Shown here piece by piece: positions 32,201-38,320 of a stretch of DNA of 38,320 bases. Each line of letters opens with the position of its first letter. Position 1 is the stretch's first letter. The position numbers were made by a program, and so were the translations under genes. The notes under the pieces are model-generated. The model saw only the letters and a list, made by a program, of their open reading frames with translations, had not been told where the DNA came from and did not search any database. Source of the stretch: Acholeplasma sp. (GTDB taxonomy: Bacteria; Bacillota_I; Bacilli_A; Acholeplasmatales; Acholeplasmataceae); contig QZKD01000017.1 of NCBI GenBank assembly GCA_003605085.1, positions 1 to 38,320 on the forward strand, written 5' to 3'.

Positions 32201-32857
32201 TATGATGCAAAAGTATCAGTGCTTCATGCATTATTAGAAGAGGGATGGAGGATCACGGTTATTGATGAAGCGGGTAATGTGACTGATATCACGTTAACCA
32301 TTCAATTTGGTTATGTTGCAACCTTTATGGCTGATGAAGTGCTTGTTGATAAAGCGATTCAAGTTCCAGGTGGTACGGTGGTACCCCCTGTTGCCCCCGA
32401 GAAGAAAGGACATACCTTTATTGGTTGGGGAACTGGTGATTTCATCATGAATGAAGATCGAACCTTTACCGCAGTCTATGAGGTCAACACCTATACGATT
32501 ACTTGGACATATTTAGATGATGTTGTTGGAACGACAGAAGTCGTTTATGGTGATAACTTAGGTTTATTTGAAATGCCCACATTAGAAGGACACTTCTATC
32601 AATGGCAGATCTTCTATGAAAGCATGCCCGATATGGATATCACCATCCAAGGGAATTATTACAAGCACACCTATACCGTAATCTTTTATCTTGATGGCAA
32701 CGTTTATCAAGAAGTCAATTATCAATATGGTGATCCGATCATTTATCCTATAATTACAGCTCCTGAAGGATTCCATTTCAGTGGATGGGATCCCATCCAT
32801 GAAACGATGCCATCCATAAGTTTCTATACCTATGGGTTAATTTTACCAAACGAATAA
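29243..32857 (+). CDS. Very large surface lipoprotein with Ig-like and InlB-type repeats
   Basis: This 1204-residue exported protein has lipobox LLVGC with Cys23. Residues ~30-112 resemble a group-3 bacterial Ig-like domain (DLKLIVTFSDETEETVTVTE). Residues ~180-245 form an InlB B-like repeat (VTFYDKDGNVI, then YTFIGWDG). A large Tyr- and Asp/Glu-rich central region (~250-1030) shows no motif I recognise. The C-terminus holds three more InlB-like units (ATFMADEVLV with HTFIGWG; ITWTYLDDVVGTTEVVYGD; VIFYLDGNVYQEVNYQYGD with FHFSGWDP). Such repeats are protein-interaction spacers on surface adhesins. AGAGGAGG precedes the ATG. It is monocistronic; a surface binding or adhesion role is inferred. 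Confidence 0.9.
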   Translation: MRRIQHIGAIVFALFMVFLLVGCIEEERTIVNVEIDPLSIAEDFDVSDFSISDLKLIVTFSDETEETVTVTEAMISSADLAMLLYRGTYEITINYQDLTVELTLVLHDQVTETILFGYYEYATITLGFVGTYEAWIDSITSQGTLQILKAEYNAQNEVVLTLSNMQTVNLGQMITETYEVTFYDKDGNVIALIVVPRGGSAIPPAGPEVPDYTFIGWDGVYQNVMSDVIVYPIYQRNYTEITVDDADELIISIDRLEHAQFEVDLDSIFSQTSETMGQQESRTLSSILNTATQMDTDPFGPDYYIPHNYWQHMFYHESLYEQPAIIDGYHVITQTLTTYSDHALNNLYETTEQVTSHARERADWAVEYITVVDTWVNDGDFKYLLHYDEVLDRVELYTIWNYEPLSITSYEKIYVFYNINGEEVIESWVYQIYSDPAEPGYPGVMGYHNSVGGRDFNYYAVWLDESYEPNQMHHFRGINMNEEGYYEYYDNDLHMISGDYGWYTIQPYIYPNLEEIVYVDQPNITLYSPDASSNVITIFKNFDSGYQVSLYLPAMNGVEALLVEEGGMYQENQDSPATQAMLTENGFTTMPDWWVVENHNIEIMKGLRTSQGTFYEEHGILSGTVTLQFINIDIGSEGLRDYDYYYNRFGVAILYIDVDTIEDVVTELTAYLEEIGLSYKYGDTALLFEEMGYVYANYEALGQDVRVTNYTLWGPEAMYTDYETYLSAVDEIVSNLEIRDDLMAMEETFSLISMSEMPAKTDLDSITFIRTENAIVGALELMGTFLSTDQLTATLSRSPLLQINKSYSLYYGLMIGGRLIELAHTTPQVFTGQDLSFSSDFRIDIPLDLVIGDYQLVVFFAKNTEDGFIRISNIMPAPVGDFMGFEFYLLYDEFTEEAITFKPIYVDGSVIFSFFKIDAFSPKVYIKNNEPFETTYEEYEFHGLQGRIDATLIAPFYAQVRDLIKALYVMDNFDGEMELNEENFSEYDAKVSVLHALLEEGWRITVIDEAGNVTDITLTIQFGYVATFMADEVLVDKAIQVPGGTVVPPVAPEKKGHTFIGWGTGDFIMNEDRTFTAVYEVNTYTITWTYLDDVVGTTEVVYGDNLGLFEMPTLEGHFYQWQIFYESMPDMDITIQGNYYKHTYTVIFYLDGNVYQEVNYQYGDPIIYPIITAPEGFHFSGWDPIHETMPSISFYTYGLILPNE

Positions 32858-32877
32858 GTGTTACATCATCAACGTAC

Positions 32878-32900
32878 GAGGTGAGAAATCACCTCTTTTT
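32878..32900 (+). terminator. Terminator after the large lipoprotein gene
   Basis: GAGGTGA pairs with TCACCTC around a GAAA tetraloop, followed by five T. Confidence 0.88.
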
Positions 32901-32913
32901 GTTTGATGATCTA

Positions 32914-32922
32914 TGATATAAT
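32914..32922 (+). promoter_or_regulatory. Extended -10 promoter of the four-paralogue array
   Basis: TGATATAAT lies 32 nt before ATG 32955 and directly after the terminator. It is probably the promoter for the membrane-protein run up to 35614, since no terminator occurs before 35628. Confidence 0.6.
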
Positions 32923-32954
32923 AAAAATTGACATCATTTCATTCGGGGGAATCT

Positions 32955-33362
32955 ATGAAACGAATCTATATTATTGGATTAATGATTACACTTTATCTCA
33001 TCTTTCAACGTTATGTGTTTATCTTTCCAGCGGTATCGATTCCATGGGTGATTAAAGACATCTTTTTAAGTTTATTGTTTGCGCACCTTTATTTAGGGGG
33101 ATCATATTTAATGATGGTGATTCCAAGGGCTATTTTCAGCAAACGATTAACTGAATATTTTTTTACTTTCAATTGGATACTCTACAGTGCGATTACCCTC
33201 TTTTTCCTCGGTTATTATCTTTACCATGTGCAATCAATCACTGAAAACCTCATGTGGATCTATGGGTTAGCGATGATCATCACTGGTGGAATTTTGGAAA
33301 CTGCAGTGTATCAGCATGATCAATCATTTGAAGGAAAAGAAGATTTAAATAAAGCGAAATAA
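32955..33362 (+). CDS. AHxYLG-motif four-helix membrane protein, copy 1
   Basis: This 135-residue membrane protein is the first of four tandem paralogues. Helix 1 begins KRIYIIGLMIT, helix 2 contains LLFAHLYLGGSY, and helices 3 and 4 end in MIITGGILE. The start is ATG 32955, 5 nt after a run of five G; the frame opens at 32928 but has no ribosome site there. The shared marks of the family are IGL in helix 1, AH(L/I)YLG in helix 2 and GxxxE/D at the end of helix 4. The buried His could bind a cofactor or metal, but one His per chain is not proof. The family is not one I recognise. Confidence 0.82.
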   Translation: MKRIYIIGLMITLYLIFQRYVFIFPAVSIPWVIKDIFLSLLFAHLYLGGSYLMMVIPRAIFSKRLTEYFFTFNWILYSAITLFFLGYYLYHVQSITENLMWIYGLAMIITGGILETAVYQHDQSFEGKEDLNKAK

Positions 33363-33423
33363 TGCATGGTATGAAAGAAATTGACTGGGTGGTAAAAATC
33401 AAGTCATGCGCTAGAGGTAGCCT

Positions 33424-33891
33424 ATGAATAAAAAGAAGATCTATCTAATAGGACTTATAATTACTACAGTATTCATGATTGTCAAAATCATTTTTGTTAT
33501 AGGAGAAGCAAGCATTGTTTGGATCATCAGCAACATTCTTTTGGGCTATGTCTTTGCTCATCTTTATTTGGGTTTCTCTTTTGCATTTATGAATCTTCCA
33601 AGACATTACTATCAAGATTGGTATATCAAGCACCAACAATGGGGAGGTTGGGTGGTGAGCATCGTAATGATGGGGTATGCAACCATCAGTTATTTTTTCA
33701 GCATCCATGAAGTCACGAAAGCTGGATTTCTTACCTATGGTGTTGTCATGCTAGTGATCGGTGCTCTATTAGAAGTGAGAAGACACAAAGAACGGATAGA
33801 GGAAGAAGAACTTAAATACAGTGAAGAAGAACCAGTCGATAGGTTTGAAAAGAGATTACTCGAAGGAAAAGATCAACGAAATAAGTGGTAA
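33424..33891 (+). CDS. AHxYLG-motif four-helix membrane protein, copy 2
   Basis: This 155-residue paralogue has KKIYLIGLIITT, YVFAHLYLGFSF and MLVIGALLEVRRHK. It has a longer charged cytosolic tail (~25 residues rich in Glu, Lys and Arg) than copies 1 and 3. AGAGGTAG precedes ATG 33424. It follows copy 1 by 61 bp. The third helix region has an added RHYYQDWYIKHQQW loop that could be membrane-surface aromatic. Function unknown; the tail may contact a soluble partner. Confidence 0.82.
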   Translation: MNKKKIYLIGLIITTVFMIVKIIFVIGEASIVWIISNILLGYVFAHLYLGFSFAFMNLPRHYYQDWYIKHQQWGGWVVSIVMMGYATISYFFSIHEVTKAGFLTYGVVMLVIGALLEVRRHKERIEEEELKYSEEEPVDRFEKRLLEGKDQRNKW

Positions 33892-33912
33892 AAAAATATA
33901 GGGGGAATTATC

Positions 33913-34323
33913 ATGAAAAAATGGTATTGGATTGGACTTGGGATGACGACATTATTGATGGGCATCCATTTCATCGTTGTCAGAGAGGATTTATCAGTAA
34001 CATGGGTTTTAAGGAATCTCGCAGTCACCTACGTATCGGCACATATTTACTTAGGTTATGCGTATTTATCACTTCATCTAGCAAGAGGATGGAGCTATCG
34101 CGGAATGCGTCCAAGAGACATCGAAGCATGGGTACTAGTGCTCGTCTTAACGGGAGGTGGGTTTTATTTCTATATCCTGAATGTCAGCCATATCAACATG
34201 AGTGATGCTTTTCAAAACAGTGATTTTACGCACGGTGCAGTCATGTTTTTGATGGGTGCTGTGATGGAATCTGTACGCCATAACGCAAAAGAGCGTGGAG
34301 CAGTTTTTAATCAAAGCTTATAG
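33913..34323 (+). CDS. AHxYLG-motif four-helix membrane protein, copy 3
   Basis: This 136-residue paralogue has KWYWIGLGMTT, YVSAHIYLGYAY and MFLMGAVMESVRHN. It has the basic loop RGWSYRGMRPRD between helices 2 and 3 and a Met/His-containing outer loop (HINMSDAF). Five G at 33901-33905 form the ribosome site, 7 nt before the ATG. It starts 21 bp after copy 2 ends. In this copy Ser replaces Phe just before the conserved AH. Confidence 0.82.
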   Translation: MKKWYWIGLGMTTLLMGIHFIVVREDLSVTWVLRNLAVTYVSAHIYLGYAYLSLHLARGWSYRGMRPRDIEAWVLVLVLTGGGFYFYILNVSHINMSDAFQNSDFTHGAVMFLMGAVMESVRHNAKERGAVFNQSL

Positions 34324-34345
34324 AATGTCATTTAGGGGGGGCTAT

Positions 34346-34777
34346 ATGAAAAAAATTTATGTCATCGGATTATTGATCACCATCGGTTTAATTGGACTTC
34401 GCATCGTATTCTTACGCGAATTCATCAGTGTTTCCTTCATTGCCAGAGAAGTTCTCGTAGGTTTGTTATTTGCCCATATTTATCTTGGCCTCAGTTATGC
34501 GGGAATGAATTTGATTCGCCTTATCTTTCAAGAGTGGTTTGCTGAACTTCGCATCATTGGATTTTGGTTGAGTAATATAGGCTTCACGGGTTATCTAGCG
34601 TACTCATATATAAAAACAATTCACATGAATCATTGGATCTGTTCAGCACTTTCAGGTTTCGCCATGATCATCATTGGACTTATGCTTGACTATCATCAAC
34701 AAAATGTCATCGAATACAAGATTGATAAAAACGCAAAAGAGATTAAAGATGAGGATTTTAAGATACAATTTAAGTAA
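34346..34777 (+). CDS. AHxYLG-motif four-helix membrane protein, copy 4
   Basis: This 143-residue paralogue has KKIYVIGLLIT, LLFAHIYLGLSY and MIIIGLMLDYHQQN, where Asp stands in the Glu position of the other copies. The charged tail is lysine-rich. The start is ATG 34346 after a run of seven G (34335-34341); the frame is open upstream to 34295, but that ATG lies in copy 3 without a ribosome site. It is the last copy; the next genes are unrelated membrane proteins 23 bp downstream, probably on the same transcript. Confidence 0.82.
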   Translation: MKKIYVIGLLITIGLIGLRIVFLREFISVSFIAREVLVGLLFAHIYLGLSYAGMNLIRLIFQEWFAELRIIGFWLSNIGFTGYLAYSYIKTIHMNHWICSALSGFAMIIIGLMLDYHQQNVIEYKIDKNAKEIKDEDFKIQFK

Positions 34778-34800
34778 GTAAGAAGACAGAGGATATAACA

Positions 34801-35310
34801 ATGTCCAACGAACCCAAAATAATTCAGAAAAAGCCAACCATCTTCACATTCTTTGGTATGCTTGGACTCAATCTCGTGTCCTCGTTTTTGCTTTTTAGTT
34901 CAACCTTGATTGCATCCTTATCGATGATTTTTCTCTATGGTAAACAAGGGATCGCAGTGACTGCTGTCAAAGCGATATTAGCGGCTGTATCCATCTTCTT
35001 AAAGATCTTCCCCATTCAAAAGATGTTAAGAGAGATCAGAAAGATCGAAGGTGAAGAAGGTGATGGAGAAAAGAAACCTGTACCCTTATCTTTGGTAGCC
35101 TTCTTAGGTCTTGACGTTTCGGGATTGATTTACATATACTATATTTTAGAGTCCCCTGAGTTCTTCTTAACTATCATTGGTGGATGGATTATCTTAGCGG
35201 TGTTTGGTGCACTGATGTCATATCGTGCGGCAGTTCAATTCTTTTATCATCAAGAGGATGAAGAAGAGGAAGAGACCGAAGAAGATCCATTCAAATATGG
35301 AAGAAGGTAA
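34801..35310 (+). CDS. Membrane protein with acidic C-terminal tail
   Basis: This 169-residue integral membrane protein has about four helices in two pairs (LNLVSSFLLFSSTLIASLSM and VKAILAAVSIFLKIF; then SLVAFLGLDVSGLIYIYYIL and FLTIIGGWIILAVFGALMS). A central cytosolic loop, KIEGEEGDGEKK, separates the pairs, and the tail is a run of Asp/Glu before KYGRR. AGAGG precedes the ATG. It follows the paralogue array without a terminator and is 4 bp from the next gene. No family recognised. Confidence 0.75.
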   Translation: MSNEPKIIQKKPTIFTFFGMLGLNLVSSFLLFSSTLIASLSMIFLYGKQGIAVTAVKAILAAVSIFLKIFPIQKMLREIRKIEGEEGDGEKKPVPLSLVAFLGLDVSGLIYIYYILESPEFFLTIIGGWIILAVFGALMSYRAAVQFFYHQEDEEEEETEEDPFKYGRR

Positions 35311-35314
35311 AAAA

Positions 35315-35614
35315 ATGAATATTGAAAAAAGAAATGCCATGGTTTTAGGGATCATCGCATTCCTCCCCATGCTCGTCATCCCAACCATGTTACTCATCAT
35401 GGTCTATGAAAATACGAACTATCCCTATTTAGCACAGATGATGTTTACCTATGTCATTGGAGTGACCGTGACTTTATATCTTTATAGGTGGGTATTCGGT
35501 AAATTTAAAAACAAAAAAATTACCTTCAATCAAACGATTGGATGGATGATCATAGCCCAGTTACCCATCGCCATTAGCTTACTCATTATTTTAATTGCAT
35601 TTCCTTTTAATTGA
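35315..35614 (+). CDS. Small three-helix membrane protein
   Basis: This 99-residue protein has three predicted helices (AMVLGIIAFLPMLVIPTMLL, MMFTYVIGVTVTLYLYRW, and TIGWMIIAQLPIAISLLIIL). ATG 35315 follows GAAGAAGGT, which lies in the last codons of the preceding gene, so the two are coupled. The frame is open back to 35225 but would then overlap that gene by 86 nt. Last gene of the membrane-protein run. Function unknown. Confidence 0.75.
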   Translation: MNIEKRNAMVLGIIAFLPMLVIPTMLLIMVYENTNYPYLAQMMFTYVIGVTVTLYLYRWVFGKFKNKKITFNQTIGWMIIAQLPIAISLLIILIAFPFN

Positions 35615-35627
35615 AGCGAGGCATAAA

Positions 35628-35664
35628 AAAGAGAACATATTCGGTGGAATGTGTTCTCTTTTAT
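35628..35664. terminator. Bidirectional terminator
   Basis: A 15-bp stem (AAAGAGAACATATTC with GAATGTGTTCTCTTT, one G-T) has a 4-nt loop, A residues before it and T residues after it. It ends the membrane-protein run and the convergent amidotransferase gene. Confidence 0.88.
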
Positions 35665-35678
35665 TAGGGATTTAAAGA

Positions 35679-36335
35679 TTATTTTATAAGTTTAATGAAG
35701 GTATCAAAGATTTTTTGTGAGATGGGATCACTAGGTGTCATCTCAGGATGCCACTGGACAGCAAAGATGGGAAGTTCTTTATGATAGACAATCTCAATGG
35801 TGCCATCCTCATGGATACCTAAGGCATCAAGGGATGATGCCAAATCTTTGATCGCTTGATGATGATAACTGTTGACAGATATCTTAGAATCCACATCAAA
35901 ACGACGATCTTTTTTCATATGGATCTGATGGTTTTCTTTAATTGAACCATGTCCTTTCATGTCTTGCTGGAGGGTTCCCCCTAAAAAGACATTTAAGGAC
36001 TGATGACCTCGACAGATTCCTAAAAGAGGTTTTTTATGTTTGATCGCATAATGGATGACATCACGGTCGATGGTATCCAGTTCATCATGAACATCCTTAG
36101 ACAATCCTTCTTCATTAGTTTCACCATAAGTTTTAGGATTTAAGTCCCATCCACCCGTCACTAAGAAAGCATCACAGAGTTGAAAGATCTCTTCTTGATG
36201 GGGATTCTTGAAAGTAAGCATAAGGGTATTCATCCCACGCTCGGTGAGACGTTCTACGTACCGTGTATTGACGAACTGTTTTTGGACTCCTGTTTCATAG
36301 ATGATTCTTGGGGTAATACCGATGAGTTTGGTCAT
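35679..36335 (-). CDS. Class I glutamine amidotransferase / gamma-glutamyl hydrolase (peptidase C26)
   Basis: This 218-residue cytosolic enzyme resembles PuuD-type gamma-glutamyl-GABA hydrolases. The opening KLIGITPRI, FLVTGGWDLNPKTYGE and the nucleophile GICRGHQ with Cys108 are clear, and the triad is completed by His196 and Glu198 (QWHPE). SYHHQAIKDL matches the substrate-pocket segment of the C26 family. It probably cleaves a gamma-glutamyl amide; polyamine breakdown genes are not present, so the substrate is open. AAAGGAG lies 9 nt before the ATG. Monocistronic. Confidence 0.92.
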   Translation of the reverse strand: MTKLIGITPRIIYETGVQKQFVNTRYVERLTERGMNTLMLTFKNPHQEEIFQLCDAFLVTGGWDLNPKTYGETNEEGLSKDVHDELDTIDRDVIHYAIKHKKPLLGICRGHQSLNVFLGGTLQQDMKGHGSIKENHQIHMKKDRRFDVDSKISVNSYHHQAIKDLASSLDALGIHEDGTIEIVYHKELPIFAVQWHPEMTPSDPISQKIFDTFIKLIK

Positions 36336-36364
36336 AAGAGAGACTCCTTTATTGTATCGTCTTT

Positions 36365-36373
36365 ATTATAGCA
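36365..36373 (-). promoter_or_regulatory. Extended -10 promoter of the amidotransferase gene
   Basis: On minus it reads TGCTATAAT, 29 nt before ATG 36335. It is identical to the box of the NTF2-SDR operon. Confidence 0.6.
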
Positions 36374-36399
36374 TTATTTAAAAGTGAGGATATCTATTG

Positions 36400-36405
36400 T
36401 ATAAT
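36400..36405 (+). promoter_or_regulatory. -10 box for the AI-2E family transporter gene
   Basis: A consensus TATAAT lies 34 nt before ATG 36439, divergent from the amidotransferase promoter about 30 bp away. No -35 is evident. Confidence 0.5.
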
Positions 36406-36438
36406 AGAGATTACAGGAATCAGTGAAGGGGGTACCCT

Positions 36439-37737
36439 ATGAACAAATCATGGTTATCAAAAGAACGACTCATTCAATATCTACTGATCATTAGTATCAT
36501 CACAGTCTCCATCATTGGTCTTTATGTGTTGCAGTTACTGACCAGAGATGCACTCTTAAAGATATTTAACGCGATCAACAATGTGTTGATTCCTTTTGTC
36601 ATCGCATTCTTTTTAAGCTTTATTATTGGACCTTTATCGACATGGATGCATGAAAAACTTAAGATCAAGCGATCTTTAGCCATTGTCTTCGCCATTCTGA
36701 TTGGAATCATCTTTATTTTAGCCATTTTAGGGATTGCTATCTATTTTATCGTGACACAATTATCAGCGGTCTTGAATAGTTTGTTACTACTGATTGATAA
36801 TACGAGTCTTGAAGGGATCATCAATGATGTCATCGCACTCATCACTGATTATTTTGCCAATAGTGATATCACTGACATCATCGATGAGATGAGTCAAAAT
36901 GGAGCTTCTGTTGAAAGAATTATTTTATTAGCAGGATCTTTACTGGCATCACTTACCCGCTTTACCTCATCTTTTGTGAGTGTGATCATGGTCTTTGTAT
37001 TAACCCCTGTATTTATGTTCTGGTTAGTCAAAGAAAAGACCTTGATCTTTACCACATTATCCAAAGTAGCACCTAAGGGATTCCGTCCTCATGTCGTTGA
37101 GTTAGGAAAACGTAGTGATGTCGTCATTCGTAATTACTTTAAAGGACAAGGACTGATGATGCTTATCATCTTTGGATTCTTCTCTGTTACTTTAGGAGCT
37201 TTATCGTTTTTTATTCCTGATTTCCCTTTCTATTACGCGATTGTATTTGCAACCCTGATGGGACTCTTTAATATCATTCCTTACATTGGAGCATGGCTTG
37301 GGGTCTTAGCACCGATTATCTTCTTGTTAACCAAGCATTTAGAGATGCAACAATCTCTTCTTGGTGGCAATATCTTCTTAATCGCGATTGTTATCGTGAT
37401 CGCATTACAACTCATTGAACAAGGGTTAGAAGGAAGCATTATTCAACCCAATGTCTTAGGGAAGCAAGTGCATATTCATCCACTTGCTATTCTTTCAGCC
37501 TTACTCTTCTTTGGTGGTGTCTTTGGCTTTGTAGGTGTTCTCTTAGCGGTACCCCTAACAGGAACCATTAAAGCGGCACTTGAATACTTTGGTGAAATCA
37601 ATGATGAGAATGAAAAGAAAGAAAAGATTCTCATAGAAGAAGAAAAGAAGAAGGGGGAAGTGAAAGAGAAAGTCACGACTCCCCCTAAGAAAAAATCCAT
37701 TCTTGGTGGAAAACCAAAGAATGGAGATCAGAAATGA
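36439..37737 (+). CDS. AI-2E family transporter
   Basis: This 432-residue membrane protein of the AI-2E exporter-like family (PF01594 type) has about eight helices. The typical features are an N-terminal helix pair, a long soluble loop (~110-165), FVLTPVFMFWLVKE, KGQGLMMLIIFGFFSVTL, LFNIIPYIGAWLGVLAPI, then EGSIIQPNVLGKQVHIHPLAILSALLFFG and FGFVGVLLAVPLTG. Members have been tied to autoinducer-2, sodium/proton or small-molecule export, and the substrate here is unknown. The cytosolic tail (~45 residues) is very rich in Lys and Glu. Five G at 36428-36432 serve as ribosome site. The stop overlaps the next start (ATGA). Confidence 0.93.
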   Translation: MNKSWLSKERLIQYLLIISIITVSIIGLYVLQLLTRDALLKIFNAINNVLIPFVIAFFLSFIIGPLSTWMHEKLKIKRSLAIVFAILIGIIFILAILGIAIYFIVTQLSAVLNSLLLLIDNTSLEGIINDVIALITDYFANSDITDIIDEMSQNGASVERIILLAGSLLASLTRFTSSFVSVIMVFVLTPVFMFWLVKEKTLIFTTLSKVAPKGFRPHVVELGKRSDVVIRNYFKGQGLMMLIIFGFFSVTLGALSFFIPDFPFYYAIVFATLMGLFNIIPYIGAWLGVLAPIIFLLTKHLEMQQSLLGGNIFLIAIVIVIALQLIEQGLEGSIIQPNVLGKQVHIHPLAILSALLFFGGVFGFVGVLLAVPLTGTIKAALEYFGEINDENEKKEKILIEEEKKKGEVKEKVTTPPKKKSILGGKPKNGDQK

Positions 37738-38162
37738 GAAGAGTATCGTTTTTTAAAATCTTATATCATGATTATGCAGCATTTGGGACCTTTTCGGGGA
37801 TGTTTATTGGGATAATTGCACTGATCTATGGACTATGGATGAAAGATCAAGTAGCTCAGATCATTGGGGGCGGATTGATTGTTGTTTTAGGCACTTTGTT
37901 TTTGTATCGACTTATAATTATTTTAAGACTCTTTCGTGAAGGTGAAGAAGTGAAAGGTGTCATTATCAATAAATGGTACTATCGAGATCGCGGAAGAATT
38001 GACTATCGTTATGCGGTTCAAGGTGAGATCGTCACCTCAGGTTGGGCGATTATGAGAAATAAAGTGAATCGTCAATTAGAAAAAGATATGGAAGTAACCA
38101 TACTTATCAATCCTCACAAACCGAAGCAATCCATCATCTTATCTGTCTTCGAAGTAAAATGA
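37734..38162 (+). CDS. Small membrane protein, DUF3592-like
   Basis: This 142-residue protein has two helices (~19-35 and ~41-63) followed by a soluble beta-rich domain: EGEEVKGVIINKWYYRDRGRIDYRYAV and later MEVTILINPHKPKQSII. The pattern of two helices plus a small domain with a YxYxV strand and an NPxxP end is seen in DUF3592-type proteins; the match is by eye. Its start overlaps the transporter stop by 4 nt, so it may assist that transporter. Confidence 0.78.
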   Translation: MRRVSFFKILYHDYAAFGTFSGMFIGIIALIYGLWMKDQVAQIIGGGLIVVLGTLFLYRLIIILRLFREGEEVKGVIINKWYYRDRGRIDYRYAVQGEIVTSGWAIMRNKVNRQLEKDMEVTILINPHKPKQSIILSVFEVK

Positions 38163-38171
38163 TATCTAGCA

Positions 38172-38199
38172 TTTAACAATAGAAGAGATTGAGTATAAT
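38172..38199 (+). promoter_or_regulatory. tRNA-Leu promoter
   Basis: TTTAAC and TATAAT are spaced by 16 nt. The -10 ends 11 nt before the mature tRNA 5' end, so the leader is very short. Confidence 0.6.
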
Positions 38200-38210
38200 G
38201 ATATGTACGT

Positions 38211-38293
38211 GCGGTCGTGGCGAAACTGGCAGACGCGCTGTCTTCAGGCGGCAGTTCTTCGGAGTGAGGGTTCGAATCCCTTCGACCGCACCA
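38211..38293 (+). tRNA. tRNA-Leu (anticodon CAG)
   Basis: The acceptor stem GCGGTCG pairs fully with CGACCGC (38283-38289), followed by discriminator A and an encoded CCA. The D-arm has the TGGC..AACTGGCAGACGC form typical of tRNA-Leu. The anticodon stem CTGTC/GGCAG encloses TTCAGGC, giving CAG at 38245-38247. The T-arm is GAGGG-TTCGAAT-CCCTT. The variable region is of class II type but short (TTCTTCGGAGT). It reads CUG codons. Confidence 0.95.
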
Positions 38294-38320
38294 TGATTTT
38301 TACCAATTATATTCATCAGA

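Overview
The window is A+T-rich, densely coded chromosomal DNA from a low-GC, Gram-positive-type bacterium. Shine-Dalgarno sites are strong, sigma-A promoters often carry an extended -10 (TGnTATAAT), and exported proteins are lipoproteins with a short lipobox. TGA is a normal stop (see the ATGA start/stop overlaps), so this is not a Mycoplasma/Spiroplasma code. The many small membrane proteins, the Ig-like and InlB-type repeat lipoproteins and the PTS genes suggest a free-living relative of Acholeplasma/Izemoplasma/Haloplasma. That placement is inference; no rRNA or marker gene is present. I see no mobile element, phage gene or CRISPR array.

Layout. 1-1922 (minus) is the 5' part of a large lipoprotein gene with four ~126-130-residue repeats; two identical LacI-type palindromes 120 bp apart lie upstream. 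2487-8376 is a mixed block: aldo/keto reductase, DJ-1/PfpI protein, small membrane proteins, SRPBCC protein, CDP-alcohol phosphatidyltransferase and a GH17-like glycosidase. 8445-13019 (minus) is a four-gene operon: NTF2-like protein, short-chain dehydrogenase and two tandem CrtI/RetSat-like FAD oxidoreductases. An HSL-type esterase and a frameshifted SOUL haem-binding gene follow on plus.

15193-21058 is the most interesting part. It holds an unlisted 36-codon gene for a very basic peptide, a ferric-reductase/NOX-type transmembrane flavocytochrome, a two-component system whose sensor has a very acidic extracellular segment, a lipoprotein with three tandem cytochrome-b5-like domains and an acidic tail, and, convergent to it, a two-gene operon of a one-domain b5 lipoprotein and an MsrQ/YedZ-like haem membrane protein. 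Together they look like a haem-b-based route moving electrons from cytosolic NAD(P)H across the membrane to surface-tethered b5 domains. I know of no described system with this composition, and its function is inferred.

21173-24760 (minus) is a phnDCEE-type phosphonate/phosphite/phosphate ABC transporter, divergent from a cytosolic UshA/YunD-like 5'-nucleotidase; the 211-bp gap holds several palindromes. Then come an AAA ATPase, a fructose-type PTS operon (EIIB, EIIC, HPr-like; no EIIA) and a 1204-residue repeat lipoprotein. 32955-34777 is a tandem array of four diverged copies of an unrecognised four-helix membrane protein with a conserved AH(L/I)YLG motif, followed by two more membrane proteins. 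The window ends with a class I glutamine amidotransferase (minus), an AI-2E family transporter, a small membrane protein and tRNA-Leu(CAG).
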